Source: Archaeoglobales archaeon
GTDB taxonomy: Archaea; Halobacteriota; Archaeoglobi; Archaeoglobales; Archaeoglobaceae
NCBI GenBank assembly: GCA_003662995.1
Contig: QMZC01000014.1
Location: 1 to 36,508, forward strand
Reading direction: 5' to 3'
Length of the DNA stretch: 36,508 bases
The notes under the pieces were generated by a model. That model saw nothing but the letters and a program-made list of their open reading frames with translations, was not told the origin of the DNA and made no database searches. The stretch's first letter is position 1, and the number at the start of each line of letters is the position of its first letter. The position numbers and the translations under genes were made by a program. Positions 10,186 to 18,268 of the stretch are shown here, one piece after another.

Positions 10186-10740
10186 TTGATAGTGGACGAG
10201 CTGGAAGTTGCTTTGGATAGACTAATAAGAGATGCAAAAAGAAGGGATACCATAGCAGCTGTGTTAATCGCTACATCCTTTTTTATGTTTGGGATTGTGG
10301 CATTACTACTGTTAGACGTAATAGTTGTTCCCGATACGATAAAAGGTAGCTTAATTATGGCTATTTTGCTATTAATTTGGATTTTTATGGCAATTGGCAT
10401 TTACTTTTTAGTATCACAACCTTTACCAAAAACTTTCAGAATAGTGGCAGATTCAAGTGGTGTTGTTGGCGTTATAAACAATCGAAAATTTACAAATGAG
10501 AAAATTTACGTTCCAGAGTCGAGTTTTAGAAACTTACCACCTAACGTTGCAATTAAAGCTAATTTAGAGGTTGTTAGACCTCCCGAAAGTGAGGTTGCCA
10601 GATTCAGGGGAGTAGATAGGGAGCTTGCTGAAGCTTTAGCAGTAGCATCCATTTTGAAAGCAAAATATCTAATCACACAAAAGAAAATTGGTAATAAAGT
10701 TAATGGTGTAAAGATTGTAAATCCAAATAAAATTTTGTAA
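10186..10740 (+). CDS. Two-helix membrane protein with PIN-like cytoplasmic domain
   Basis: 184 residues from a TTG at 10186. A GTG at 10192 is an equally good start, and neither has a clear ribosome binding site. A short charged N-terminus precedes two membrane segments (about 24-45 and 52-75), so both ends should be cytoplasmic. The remaining 100 residues look PIN-like: IVADSSG with Asp89, KIYVPESSF with Glu111, GVDRELAEALAVA with Asp144 and Glu149, then AKYLITQKKI. In canonical PIN nucleases the last motif carries an acidic residue (LITDD); here it is Gln165, so activity may be reduced or lost. It begins 3 nt after the preceding gene, whose tail carries the same type of fold, so the two products probably act together. 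Confidence 0.7.
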   Translation: MIVDELEVALDRLIRDAKRRDTIAAVLIATSFFMFGIVALLLLDVIVVPDTIKGSLIMAILLLIWIFMAIGIYFLVSQPLPKTFRIVADSSGVVGVINNRKFTNEKIYVPESSFRNLPPNVAIKANLEVVRPPESEVARFRGVDRELAEALAVASILKAKYLITQKKIGNKVNGVKIVNPNKIL

Positions 10741-10747
10741 AATTAAC

Positions 10748-11497
10748 TTAAACCTCAACTACATCATCAACCTTAACCCTCCACAGCGAATTAATTATAC
10801 TTGCAAGTTTTGGATTCTTAAAACCCTTGATAAGCTTAAAATCCTTTGGATAACCTATAAATGGATCTATACAATCTTTATCCACGTCAGCAACCCATAT
10901 CTTGATGTTTGCAGCTTTAATTTTCTCAGAATGATTTTTGAAGAATTTTATAAATGGATTTGGATTTTTTTCTGTTAGTGTTACAATTACGTATTCTCCA
11001 TCATATTTTTTGTATTCTTTAGCAAATTCAATGTGTGATTGTATGTCTTCACCAACATCGTCGATTAGCGAATAGAAGACAGCATACTTGTGTTTGTTGT
11101 TTGAATACTCTTTTATGACTCCTTCTTTAACGGAATAACCGCTGAAAAAGTTGTTTATAATTTTATCAAGACCATCCGTTGCATCCAATAAACGTTTGGA
11201 GATTGTGTATTCATAATAAGCCTCCTCAAACTGCTCCCTCGTTGGTTTTGTTGTGTGGAGGTGGTAAAAACTTACACCTCCAATCTCAACCTTTTCGGAA
11301 AAATGAATACAGCTCAGCGATACGGGACACTCAATATAGCTATCAACGATCTCTTCAATTAAGTTGTAGTCCAGATTTAAAGCCTCAATCGATTTTGACT
11401 TAATAACTGCCCTAATAGCCCTTCTTTCAAGCTCTTCACGGGTTGTAACTTCTCTCTCCTTCAGCATTTCTGAGAGTGTTTTTATTATTTCGTTCAT
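10748..11497 (-). CDS. Conserved-looking soluble protein of unknown function (249 aa)
   Basis: A cytoplasmic protein without signal peptide or membrane segment. The N-terminal 50 residues are helical and charged. The middle (about 55-130) contains two Cys (IECPVSLSC) and a FYHLHTT motif. The C-terminal half alternates predicted strands and helices (YAVFYSLIDDVGEDIQSH, then GEYVIVTLTE, then IKIWVADVD), as in an alpha/beta or Rossmann-like fold. I do not recognise the family. It converges with the PIN-like membrane gene (stops 7 nt apart). Its start is supported by a TATATA box about 25 nt upstream, implying a leaderless single-gene transcript. Confidence 0.75.
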   Translation of the reverse strand: MNEIIKTLSEMLKEREVTTREELERRAIRAVIKSKSIEALNLDYNLIEEIVDSYIECPVSLSCIHFSEKVEIGGVSFYHLHTTKPTREQFEEAYYEYTISKRLLDATDGLDKIINNFFSGYSVKEGVIKEYSNNKHKYAVFYSLIDDVGEDIQSHIEFAKEYKKYDGEYVIVTLTEKNPNPFIKFFKNHSEKIKAANIKIWVADVDKDCIDPFIGYPKDFKLIKGFKNPKLASIINSLWRVKVDDVVEV

Positions 11498-11519
11498 CAG
11501 TGTTGATTTGGCTTAAAAC

Positions 11520-11525
11520 TATATA
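11520..11525 (-). promoter_or_regulatory. TATA box of the 249-aa gene
   Basis: On the minus strand GATATATAG lies centred about 25 nt upstream of the ATG at 11497, with no Shine-Dalgarno motif between. This is the geometry expected of a leaderless archaeal transcript. Confidence 0.55.
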
Positions 11526-11598
11526 TCGATTTGCGAGTTGCACACTCAATTGCAATTAAACACAGACGATAAAAATAGGAAATAAAAATTTATCAAAA

Positions 11599-12546
11599 TT
11601 ATTCGGTCACAATTTGATACGATTGTAGCAACACTTCAGCGTTCAACTTTCCGTGTATGTAAGTCTTGCCAGTAGACACATCGTTTACTGCTATTTGGGC
11701 TGGGGCAAACAGGTTCGGATCGATCTTGTAGAAGTCGTAGTTTGCAGCCTTGAATATTTCATAGAACGGCTTTCCGTAGTCTTTGGATGTGTTAGATGGC
11801 ACGTTCTTCAAAATCTCATCGTACTGCTTAACGGTTAAAAACACGCTTCCACAGTACATCATGCTATCGTTCGTTGAACCCATTGCTTTTAGATCGTTCT
11901 CAAGAATTGGTGAAATTGGACATCTGCCAGCTCCGCTAATAATCAGCTTTGGATCGTATCCGATTTCAGCCATTTTGTAAATGGCTGTTTCAACTATTCT
12001 GCCTGAAATTTGCACACACCCAACAATTGAGGCTGTGGGGGCAACAACTGCATAGGTATCTTCGACATCGACATCACACTCCTTTGAGATGAACTCCATT
12101 ACCTTCTCATCTGGCAACTTGCTTGCCTCCAATGCAATAATTGCGTAGTCGGCATCATCCTCATATTCTATCTGCTCATAAGTCTTCTTTGGTTTTAATG
12201 CTAAGGCTCTTGCTGGACCGCTTCCCATAGCAAAGTACTTGTCCACTTGCACTGCCCAACCAGCCTTTTGACTGCCCAAACAAGCAACTGCTGGGTGGTC
12301 TGTGTATTCTGTAACGAATGCAAAAGGTATGTCATTCACATAATCCACAACGATGTCAACACTTGCCAACCCACCCATGCAGATTTGCGTGTACATTATT
12401 CCTGCATCATAGCTTCCAGGCACCTCCACACCACAATCTACAACTGTTGCACCATTTTCAAGCTTTTTGGACTGTATTCTTAGCTCCTCCTCATAATCTA
12501 GCATGTCTTCAACAATATCTAAAGCCAATTCATTAATACTCAACAT
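11599..12546 (-). CDS. mch: Methenyltetrahydromethanopterin cyclohydrolase
   Basis: 315 residues, the usual length of the family. Mch interconverts N5,N10-methenyl-H4MPT and N5-formyl-H4MPT in the archaeal C1 (reductive acetyl-CoA or methanogenesis) pathway, in the cytoplasm. Recognisable family stretches are [17 protein letters not shown] near the start, [30 protein letters not shown] around residue 100, and [17 protein letters not shown] in the C-terminal third. The start is supported by GGTGA (in CCAAGGTGAGAAG) just before the ATG. It is a single gene, divergent from hemL. In Archaeoglobales this enzyme belongs to the H4MPT branch of C1 oxidation or fixation, which agrees with the likely host. 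Confidence 0.96.
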   Translation of the reverse strand: MLSINELALDIVEDMLDYEEELRIQSKKLENGATVVDCGVEVPGSYDAGIMYTQICMGGLASVDIVVDYVNDIPFAFVTEYTDHPAVACLGSQKAGWAVQVDKYFAMGSGPARALALKPKKTYEQIEYEDDADYAIIALEASKLPDEKVMEFISKECDVDVEDTYAVVAPTASIVGCVQISGRIVETAIYKMAEIGYDPKLIISGAGRCPISPILENDLKAMGSTNDSMMYCGSVFLTVKQYDEILKNVPSNTSKDYGKPFYEIFKAANYDFYKIDPNLFAPAQIAVNDVSTGKTYIHGKLNAEVLLQSYQIVTE

Positions 12547-12788
12547 CTTCTCACCTTGGGTAATAAAAGAGGAGGTAGTACTTTAATATTTTGATTTAAT
12601 TTTAATTTTGGTTTGAGGGGAAAATGAATTAAAGTATTTAAATTTGTATTTTTGATGCAATCTGCAACCTTTTTCCCACTGGACAACATCAAAGGAAATG
12701 AGTTTAAGATTATACGAAATAAACCTTCAATCTAATAAACCAAAAAAAAAACGAGAAATCTTAAAGTATGCGTAACAGATTTACAAAC
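12547..12788. promoter_or_regulatory. Divergent promoter region between mch and hemL
   Basis: A 240-bp AT-rich spacer with no gene. For mch (minus) an AAATATTAAAG box around 12580-12590 gives a short leader containing the GGTGA site at about 12550-12554; a second candidate, ATTTAAATAC, lies at about 12635-12643. For hemL (plus), CTTAAAGTA at 12760-12768 is centred 25 nt before the ATG at 12789. No riboswitch-like fold or clear operator was recognised. Confidence 0.45.
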
Positions 12789-14048
12789 ATGAAACTGGAA
12801 AAATCAGAGGAGCTTTACAAAGAGGCTATCAATCTAATGCCTGGAGGTGTAAGCAGTCCTGTGAGAGCGATAAAACCCTTCCCATTCTACACAGCTTATG
12901 CAAAAGGCTCTAAAATTGTAGATGTGGATGGGAATGAGTACATAGACTACTGCATGGCTTATGGGCCGCTCATCTTGGGACATGGAAGTGAAGTTGTAAA
13001 AAAAGCGATAGCAGAGCAGATTGAGAAGGGTTGGCTTTATGGGACACCAATAGAATTGGAAGTTGAGTACGCTAAGCTAATAACCAAGCTTTACAAGTCA
13101 ATAGACATGCTAAGATTCGTAAACACTGGAAGTGAGGCGACGATGGCTGCCTTGAGGGTTGCTAGAGGTTACACAAAAAAAGACAAGATAGTAAAAGTTG
13201 AAGGAAGTTTTCATGGCGCCCACGACTCAGTTTTGGTTAAGGCTGGGAGCGGGGCAACAACACATGGCATTCCAAATTCTGCTGGAATACCTAAAGAATT
13301 CGTGAAGAATACGTTGCAAGTTCCATACAATGACTTGGAGGCTTTAAGCATACTTGAAAAAGATGAAGACATTGCTACCTTAATATTGGAACCTGTTATG
13401 GGCAATTCTGCATTAATACTGCCCGAAGAAGATTACTTGAAGGAGGTAAGGAAGATTACTGAGGAAAACGATGTGTTGTTAATCTTTGATGAAGTTATAA
13501 CGGGATTTAGACTTGCTTTAGGTGGGGCACAAGAGTACTACAACGTTAAGCCGGATTTAACGACTTTGGGCAAGATAGCCGGAGGAGGTTTACCAATCGG
13601 AATTTTTGGAGGGAAAAAAGAAATAATGGAAAGAGTTGCCCCTTCAGGAGACGTGTATCAGGCTGGAACGTTTAGCGGAAATCCTTTGACGTTGGTTGCT
13701 GGCTACACAACTGTCAGATTTCTGATGGAGAACGATGTTTATTCAAAGATAAACAAGACGACTGAAAAAATCGTTGAAGGAATAAAGGACTGGATTGAAG
13801 ATAGCAATAGAGAGTGGGAGGTTGGAAGCATAGCTTCTATGTTCTGCATGTACTTCGGCAAAAAGCCAAAAAACTACAACGATGCTTTAAAACTTGACAA
13901 GGACAAGTTTATCGAATTCTTCTGGGCTATGCTCAACAATGGAGTATTTTTACCTCCATCTCAGTATGAAACATGCTTTGTTTCTTATGCCCATGAAAAG
14001 GAAGATGTTGAAAAGACCTTAGAGGCATTAAAATGCGTGGAATTGTAG
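12789..14048 (+). CDS. hemL: Glutamate-1-semialdehyde 2,1-aminomutase
   Basis: 419 residues from the ATG at 12789. A longer reading from 12768 adds seven residues, but the shorter start matches the family (ME.SEELY.EA) and has a TATA-like CTTAAAGTA 25 nt upstream. The enzyme is a PLP-dependent class III aminotransferase-fold mutase converting glutamate-1-semialdehyde to 5-aminolevulinate in the C5 tetrapyrrole pathway. Visible hallmarks are [10 protein letters not shown] at the N-terminus, [18 protein letters not shown], the FHGAHD motif, [11 protein letters not shown] (the PLP-ring Asp) and the Schiff-base lysine in [13 protein letters not shown] (Lys262), followed by AGTFSGNPL. It overlaps hemC by 16 nt, so translation is probably coupled. 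Confidence 0.96.
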   Translation: MKLEKSEELYKEAINLMPGGVSSPVRAIKPFPFYTAYAKGSKIVDVDGNEYIDYCMAYGPLILGHGSEVVKKAIAEQIEKGWLYGTPIELEVEYAKLITKLYKSIDMLRFVNTGSEATMAALRVARGYTKKDKIVKVEGSFHGAHDSVLVKAGSGATTHGIPNSAGIPKEFVKNTLQVPYNDLEALSILEKDEDIATLILEPVMGNSALILPEEDYLKEVRKITEENDVLLIFDEVITGFRLALGGAQEYYNVKPDLTTLGKIAGGGLPIGIFGGKKEIMERVAPSGDVYQAGTFSGNPLTLVAGYTTVRFLMENDVYSKINKTTEKIVEGIKDWIEDSNREWEVGSIASMFCMYFGKKPKNYNDALKLDKDKFIEFFWAMLNNGVFLPPSQYETCFVSYAHEKEDVEKTLEALKCVEL

Positions 14049-14917
14049 TTGGAACGAGGGGGAGTAAATTAGCATTAGCTCAGACGGAAAAAGTCGTTAA
14101 AAGATTGAAGGAGGAAGGATACAAATCAGAAATCAAGATAATCAAGAGTATGGGGGATGTGATGAAAGATAAGCCTCTACACGAATTTAAAGGAGTTGGA
14201 GCGTTTGTTAGGACTCTCGATTTAGCTTTAGCTAATAAAAAGGTTGACATCGTTGTTCACAGCTACAAGGACGTTCCGAGTGATAGGGTTAAAGGAACGG
14301 TGATTGCAGCAGTTCTTGAAAGAGAGAGCCCATGCGACGCTTTTATTTCCAAAAACGGCAAAAGTTTGGATGAGCTGGAAAACAATTCAGTAATTGGAAC
14401 ATCAAGCCTAAGAAGGAAAGCCCAACTTAAGAGATACAGAAAAGACCTGAAATTTGAAAATTTAAGGGGTAATTTAGATACTAGGCTAAGAAAGCTGAGA
14501 AATGGCTTATACGATGCGATAGTCGTGGCTGAGGCTGGATTAATCAGATTAAACCTTGTCGATAAAATAGATTATCAAAGATTAAACCCAGAAATCTTCG
14601 TGCCATCGGCAAACCAAGGAATAATAGCAATTGCAACAAGAATTGGGGAAGAGGACTTAGTTTCATTTATGAACCATGAAAAGACGGATTTAGAGGCTAA
14701 AGTTGAGAGAGAAGTTATTAAAGGCTTGGGAGTTGGGTGTGCAGTGCCAGTTGGTATTTATGCGGAGTTAAAGGGTAAAGTAAGGTTGATATGCGAGATT
14801 TTGGACAAAAAGTACCTTAGGGTTGAGGAGGAATTGAGCAGAAAGAGTGCAATTGAGGAAGCGAAAGAAATAGCTGAAAATTTGAGGGGTGAGATTTACG
14901 GGAAACAAAGAATGTAA
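14033..14917 (+). CDS. hemC: Porphobilinogen deaminase (hydroxymethylbilane synthase)
   Basis: 294 residues, normal length. It polymerises four porphobilinogens into hydroxymethylbilane, the step before uroporphyrinogen III. Visible motifs: [13 protein letters not shown] at the N-terminus, [22 protein letters not shown] (substrate-binding Lys and catalytic-region Asp), [12 protein letters not shown] (Arg pair that holds the cofactor), [10 protein letters not shown], and the dipyrromethane-cofactor cysteine in [11 protein letters not shown] (Cys236). It overlaps hemL by 16 nt and the following methyltransferase by 29 nt. No hemD (uroporphyrinogen-III synthase) lies in this cluster, so that step must be encoded elsewhere. 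Confidence 0.96.
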   Translation: MRGIVVGTRGSKLALAQTEKVVKRLKEEGYKSEIKIIKSMGDVMKDKPLHEFKGVGAFVRTLDLALANKKVDIVVHSYKDVPSDRVKGTVIAAVLERESPCDAFISKNGKSLDELENNSVIGTSSLRRKAQLKRYRKDLKFENLRGNLDTRLRKLRNGLYDAIVVAEAGLIRLNLVDKIDYQRLNPEIFVPSANQGIIAIATRIGEEDLVSFMNHEKTDLEAKVEREVIKGLGVGCAVPVGIYAELKGKVRLICEILDKKYLRVEEELSRKSAIEEAKEIAENLRGEIYGKQRM

Positions 14918-15653
14918 GGTTTACATTGTTGGAGCTGGTCCGGGAAAACTGGATTTGCTTACCAAGAGGGCTGAGGAGGTAATAAAGCAGGCAGATGTGA
15001 TTCTATATGATGAGTTGATTGGTGAGGTTAGAGATTTGGTGAAAACTAAGGCTGATGCAATCCTAGTAGATGTTGGGAAAAGAAGCGGAAAACACAAGAA
15101 AAGTCAGGAAGAGATAAATCAACTAATTTTAGATTATGCAAAGAAGGGATACAAAGTCGTCAGGCTTAAGGGCGGTGACCCATTCATCTTTGGGAGGGGT
15201 GGAGAGGAAGCTGAATTTTTAGCAGAGCACGGAGTAAAATTTGAAGTTGTCTCAGGTATAACATCAGCAATCGCTGTTCCAACGAAGGCGGCAATTCCCT
15301 TAACACATCGAAACTTTGATCCGGCTTTGGTTTTTATTACGGGCAGAGAGGCTAAAGAACGAATTAATTGGGGAGCTTTGGCTAAGCTAAATGCCACCAT
15401 CGTAATCCTAATGGGCGTAGGCAAGTTAGAGGAAAATTGCAAAAAGTTGATCCAGCATGGAAAAAGTCCAGAAACACCTGTAGCGATAATTGAAAAGGGT
15501 TTTAGTGGTGAGGAAAGAGTTATCGTCGGAAATCTTGAAAATATTGGCGATATAGCAAAAAAAGAGAATGTAAAACCGCCAGCAATCGTTGTTGTAGGTG
15601 AGGTTGTTAGGTTAAGGGATAAGTTGAAGGATTTTTTGTGTTTTATGGACTAG
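14889..15653 (+). CDS. cobA: Uroporphyrinogen-III C-methyltransferase
   Basis: 254 residues from a GTG at 14889, preceded by a GAGGGG-like ribosome site inside hemC. It transfers two methyl groups from S-adenosylmethionine to uroporphyrinogen III, giving precorrin-2, the branch point to siroheme, cobamides and the siroheme-dependent archaeal haem route. Family motifs: VGAGPGKLDLLT at the N-terminus, DVILYDELI, VRLKGGDPFIFGRGGEEAEFL (the SAM-site GGDPF signature), VVSGITSAIAVP, PLTHR and LMGVGKLE. It is a single-domain SUMT without a CysG-type dehydrogenase part. The 29-nt overlap with hemC means it is read from the same message. It could equally be named sumT or uroM. Confidence 0.94.
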   Translation: MRFTGNKECKVYIVGAGPGKLDLLTKRAEEVIKQADVILYDELIGEVRDLVKTKADAILVDVGKRSGKHKKSQEEINQLILDYAKKGYKVVRLKGGDPFIFGRGGEEAEFLAEHGVKFEVVSGITSAIAVPTKAAIPLTHRNFDPALVFITGREAKERINWGALAKLNATIVILMGVGKLEENCKKLIQHGKSPETPVAIIEKGFSGEERVIVGNLENIGDIAKKENVKPPAIVVVGEVVRLRDKLKDFLCFMD

Positions 15654-15677
15654 TCTGTCTCTTATTCTGTCTCTTAT
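15654..15677. repeat. Perfect 12-bp tandem duplication after cobA
   Basis: TCTGTCTCTTAT occurs twice head to tail directly after the cobA stop codon and is followed by TTT. The pyrimidine-rich, T-ended tract could act as an archaeal terminator for the hem operon. That role is inference; the duplication itself is plain. Confidence 0.5.
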
Positions 15678-15745
15678 TTTAACCCTAACTTTAAACAAAA
15701 CTTGTTTGTTAAAAAAATTAGAAAAATTTAAGTTATTAATTTGTT

Positions 15746-16630
15746 ATGAAAAATATAATGAATATTGAAAAGCTCAGAAGTTGGGAAACGTACGTCATAT
15801 TCCTTATTATCGGTATTATTTCACCTCCAGTAAGCATATTCATACTGCCAAACTTTTTTAGGTTGGAGGGGATGATGCAGTTATATTCAGCTTTGGCTTT
15901 CAACTTGGTTTTAATAACCTTACCATTCTACTTTTTAACGCATTCTTTAACCACAGTTTTTAAAGCGATAGGCATATATCTACCACTCTTCTTTCTGTTG
16001 TTTCTGGGTTTTTCCAGCTACACTTTTTCCAATCCACTCTTAACATTCATAGTCTTGCCGTTTTTTATGGTTCTACTCATCATCCTTTCGAGATTTAAGG
16101 GATCGGAGAATGTAACAATAGCTGGAATTGTTTCATTAACAATACTTACATCCCTCCTCGTTTTCATGGCTTTTCTGGGTTATGCGGCACATCAACACTA
16201 CACAGCCAAATACATTCATGCCAGCAAGCTTGAACTTCCTAAATATTACGCCAACCTTACCGACAAAATCGATGAGTTTGCATCTCTAAAAGAATTAAAT
16301 TTCAGCAAAGATTCCATAAACGTTGAAATATCTTTGGCTGAGATGGCAGAGTTGGAAAAAATTGCAGAAAAATATACTAAACCGGGAGACGCATTCTTCT
16401 ATGCAAAAATAGATGGAAATTACTTCAAGGTCTGGCTGATTAAGCTTGTTGGTGTTGAGATTCTTATAGGGAATCAGATGAATCAGACAAACTATGTTGT
16501 GGTGAACAAGAGTATAAAATGTTGTCCTTCTCTGGTTAAGCTGATGAATGATGTAAAGGAGTTTAAGAGAGAGATTGAAAAGGATGGTGCAAAGAAAAAA
16601 TTGGTAAGGCATTCTACCAAGTTTCCTTAG
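15746..16630 (+). CDS. Multi-spanning membrane protein, N-terminal part of an apparently frameshifted gene
   Basis: 294 residues from the ATG at 15746 (an in-frame ATG at 15758 is an alternative). About five membrane segments fill residues 10-155, then a soluble domain runs from about 160. Its core holds VEISLAEMAELEKIAEKY followed by FFYAKIDGNYFKVWL. I recognise no family. The last dozen residues after the A6 run at 16595-16600 (TTG GTA AGG onward) look like out-of-frame sequence. One extra A there would continue smoothly into the next reading frame (IGKAFYQVSLDELEKIK...), which repeats the same soluble domain. The intact protein would be about 400 residues. The cause could be a real mutation, a sequencing error in the homopolymer or programmed slippage. 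Confidence 0.65.
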   Translation: MKNIMNIEKLRSWETYVIFLIIGIISPPVSIFILPNFFRLEGMMQLYSALAFNLVLITLPFYFLTHSLTTVFKAIGIYLPLFFLLFLGFSSYTFSNPLLTFIVLPFFMVLLIILSRFKGSENVTIAGIVSLTILTSLLVFMAFLGYAAHQHYTAKYIHASKLELPKYYANLTDKIDEFASLKELNFSKDSINVEISLAEMAELEKIAEKYTKPGDAFFYAKIDGNYFKVWLIKLVGVEILIGNQMNQTNYVVVNKSIKCCPSLVKLMNDVKEFKREIEKDGAKKKLVRHSTKFP

Positions 16631-16650
16631 ACGAGCTGGAAAAGATTAAA

Positions 16651-16944
16651 GTGTTAATTGATGAGGGAAACGTTTTGAAATTTGGAGAAGATTACTTCAT
16701 CGTTTTTGTTAATTGTTCATTACGCATGAAAAGGATTGTAATTCCCGAATGTAATGAAATTACAGATGATGAACTTCAGATGTATCCTACATTGAAGAAT
16801 GCATTAATTACTGCTGAAAAGAAAGGTAGCACAACTCTAAAAGCCCCTCCAGAAGAGTGGAGCAAAACCTTAAGCTTTGTAAGGGAGAAGGGGTGCATAA
16901 AATTCAACGGTAGTAAATTTGAAGTTCATTTCATGTTGAGTTGA
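16651..16944 (+). CDS. C-terminal part of the frameshifted membrane protein
   Basis: 97 residues from a GTG at 16651, but the open frame extends further upstream without a stop to before 16600, overlapping the end of the preceding gene in the -1 frame. No ribosome binding site precedes the GTG. It contains two related modules: SLDELEKIKVLIDEG then VLKFGEDYFIVF, and later PPEEWSKTLSFVREKG then IKFNGSKFEVHFM. Both resemble the soluble module at the end of the preceding gene, so this is probably its detached C-terminus with tandem copies of one small alpha/beta domain. It converges with the livF-type gene; the stops are 12 nt apart. Confidence 0.55.
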   Translation: MLIDEGNVLKFGEDYFIVFVNCSLRMKRIVIPECNEITDDELQMYPTLKNALITAEKKGSTTLKAPPEEWSKTLSFVREKGCIKFNGSKFEVHFMLS

Positions 16945-16956
16945 TTGATTTACAGC

Positions 16957-17631
16957 TTACACAATCATGTATCTTCTCAAACTATCAAATGTCTTTTCAA
17001 CATCCTCTATCTTTTCAATGTATGCTATCTTACCGCCTAACAGCAAAACAACCAAATCTGCATTGTAAATCATCTCCTCAATTCTCTCATGGGTTATTAC
17101 TGCTATCGACAACTCATTGCTCAACTCGATTATCTTCTCCTCAATTTTTATTGCCAAATCCTCATACAAGCCCTGAAAAGGTTCATCCAACAACAGCAAT
17201 GAAGGTTTGGATGCTATAGCCCTTGCAAAAACGACTAACTGCTTCTCTCCACCACTCAACGTTCCAGCCTTTTGTTTCCTCAATCTCTTTAGCTCAGGAA
17301 ACATAGCAAAAACTTCCTCAACATCCATTTTAGCCCCAATCAGAATGTTGTCCTCAACCGTCAGGTTTGATGATACCCTCATCCTCTCTGGAGCCATCGT
17401 AATTCCCATTTCAAATCTCTTGTATGGGCTTAGATTTGTTATGTCAATTCCATTAAACTCTATTTTTCCATCCGCCTTAACCAAACCGAGTATGGCTTTA
17501 AAGAGCGTTGACTTCCCACTTCCATTTGGTCCTAAGATTAAAGTCAACTCTTTATCGTCCAATTTCAAATTTATATCTTGGAGTATGTTTCTGTGATTTA
17601 TTGTAACGCTCAAATCCTCAACTTTTAGCAT
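16957..17631 (-). CDS. livF: Branched-chain amino-acid type ABC transporter ATP-binding protein (LivF-like)
   Basis: 224 residues, normal for the family. It is a cytoplasmic ATPase energising import through the two permeases encoded upstream. In order: Walker A GPNGSGKST (about residue 35), Q-loop region, signature LSGGEKQ, Walker B LLLLDEP with catalytic Glu, D-loop and the switch His in VITHERIEE. A LivF rather than LivG assignment follows from its short length and last place in the operon. It starts 4 nt after the LivG-like gene. A ribosome site GGTGATAAG lies just before its ATG. Confidence 0.9.
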   Translation of the reverse strand: MLKVEDLSVTINHRNILQDINLKLDDKELTLILGPNGSGKSTLFKAILGLVKADGKIEFNGIDITNLSPYKRFEMGITMAPERMRVSSNLTVEDNILIGAKMDVEEVFAMFPELKRLRKQKAGTLSGGEKQLVVFARAIASKPSLLLLDEPFQGLYEDLAIKIEEKIIELSNELSIAVITHERIEEMIYNADLVVLLLGGKIAYIEKIEDVEKTFDSLRRYMIV

Positions 17632-17635
17632 CTTA

Positions 17636-18268
17636 TCACCTTATTCTCCCCTCTTTCACTTCAATAAATTTGTCTGCCACGTCTTTTAGTATTCTAAATC
17701 TATGTGCGGTAATCATCATCTTGTAGCCCATTCTTTTAAATTCCAGCAACCTATCCTTCACAATTCTGGCATTCTCCTTATCTAGCGCTGCAAAAGGTTC
17801 ATCCAGCAAGATTATTTCAGGTTCTGTGGCTATAACTTTGGTCAATTCAAGCAATTTTAATTCGCCTTGTGACAAAACATTCGCTTTTCTATCAGCTAAA
17901 TGCTCAATCCCAATCATTCTGCAAATCTTTAATGCTCTCTCTTTAACACCCTTCTTTCCCCTAACCATACAACTTACTGCCACATTTTCCAAGACTGTGA
18001 GCCTATAAAATGGCTTTGGAATCTGAAATGTGTAAACTATCCCATATTCAACTCTCTTGTTTGCACTCAGCTTCGTAATGTCCTTGTCTCTGAACAAAAC
18101 CCTACCACATGTCGGTTTTTCCAATCCAGCAATGATTTTGAGTAAAGTTGATTTTCCACTTCCATTCGGTCCCACAATGCCCAGCACTCCCTTCTTTAAC
18201 TCCAAATTAATTTCTTTCAACACAACGTGAGAGTTATACGTTTTTGAGACTTCTTTAACTATCAGCAT
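17636..18268 (-). CDS. livG: Branched-chain amino-acid type ABC transporter ATP-binding protein (LivG-like)
   Basis: 210 residues, somewhat shorter than typical LivG (about 250). Walker A GPNGSGKST at about residue 33, a Q-loop in YTFQIPKPF, signature variant LSQGELKLLEL (Gln in place of the usual second Gly), Walker B IILLDEP and switch His in ITAHRF. The FQIPKPF-type Q-loop is typical of LivG. The protein pairs with the LivF-like subunit below it to form the heterodimeric ATPase. It overlaps the LivM-like permease gene by 14 nt. Confidence 0.9.
   Translation of the reverse strand: MLIVKEVSKTYNSHVVLKEINLELKKGVLGIVGPNGSGKSTLLKIIAGLEKPTCGRVLFRDKDITKLSANKRVEYGIVYTFQIPKPFYRLTVLENVAVSCMVRGKKGVKERALKICRMIGIEHLADRKANVLSQGELKLLELTKVIATEPEIILLDEPFAALDKENARIVKDRLLEFKRMGYKMMITAHRFRILKDVADKFIEVKEGRIR

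Noticed and set aside
15690-15712. AACAAA-loop-TTTGTT inverted repeat as a hairpin terminator
   Set aside because: The stem is only six A/T-rich pairs and would be unstable at high temperature; archaeal termination relies on T tracts.
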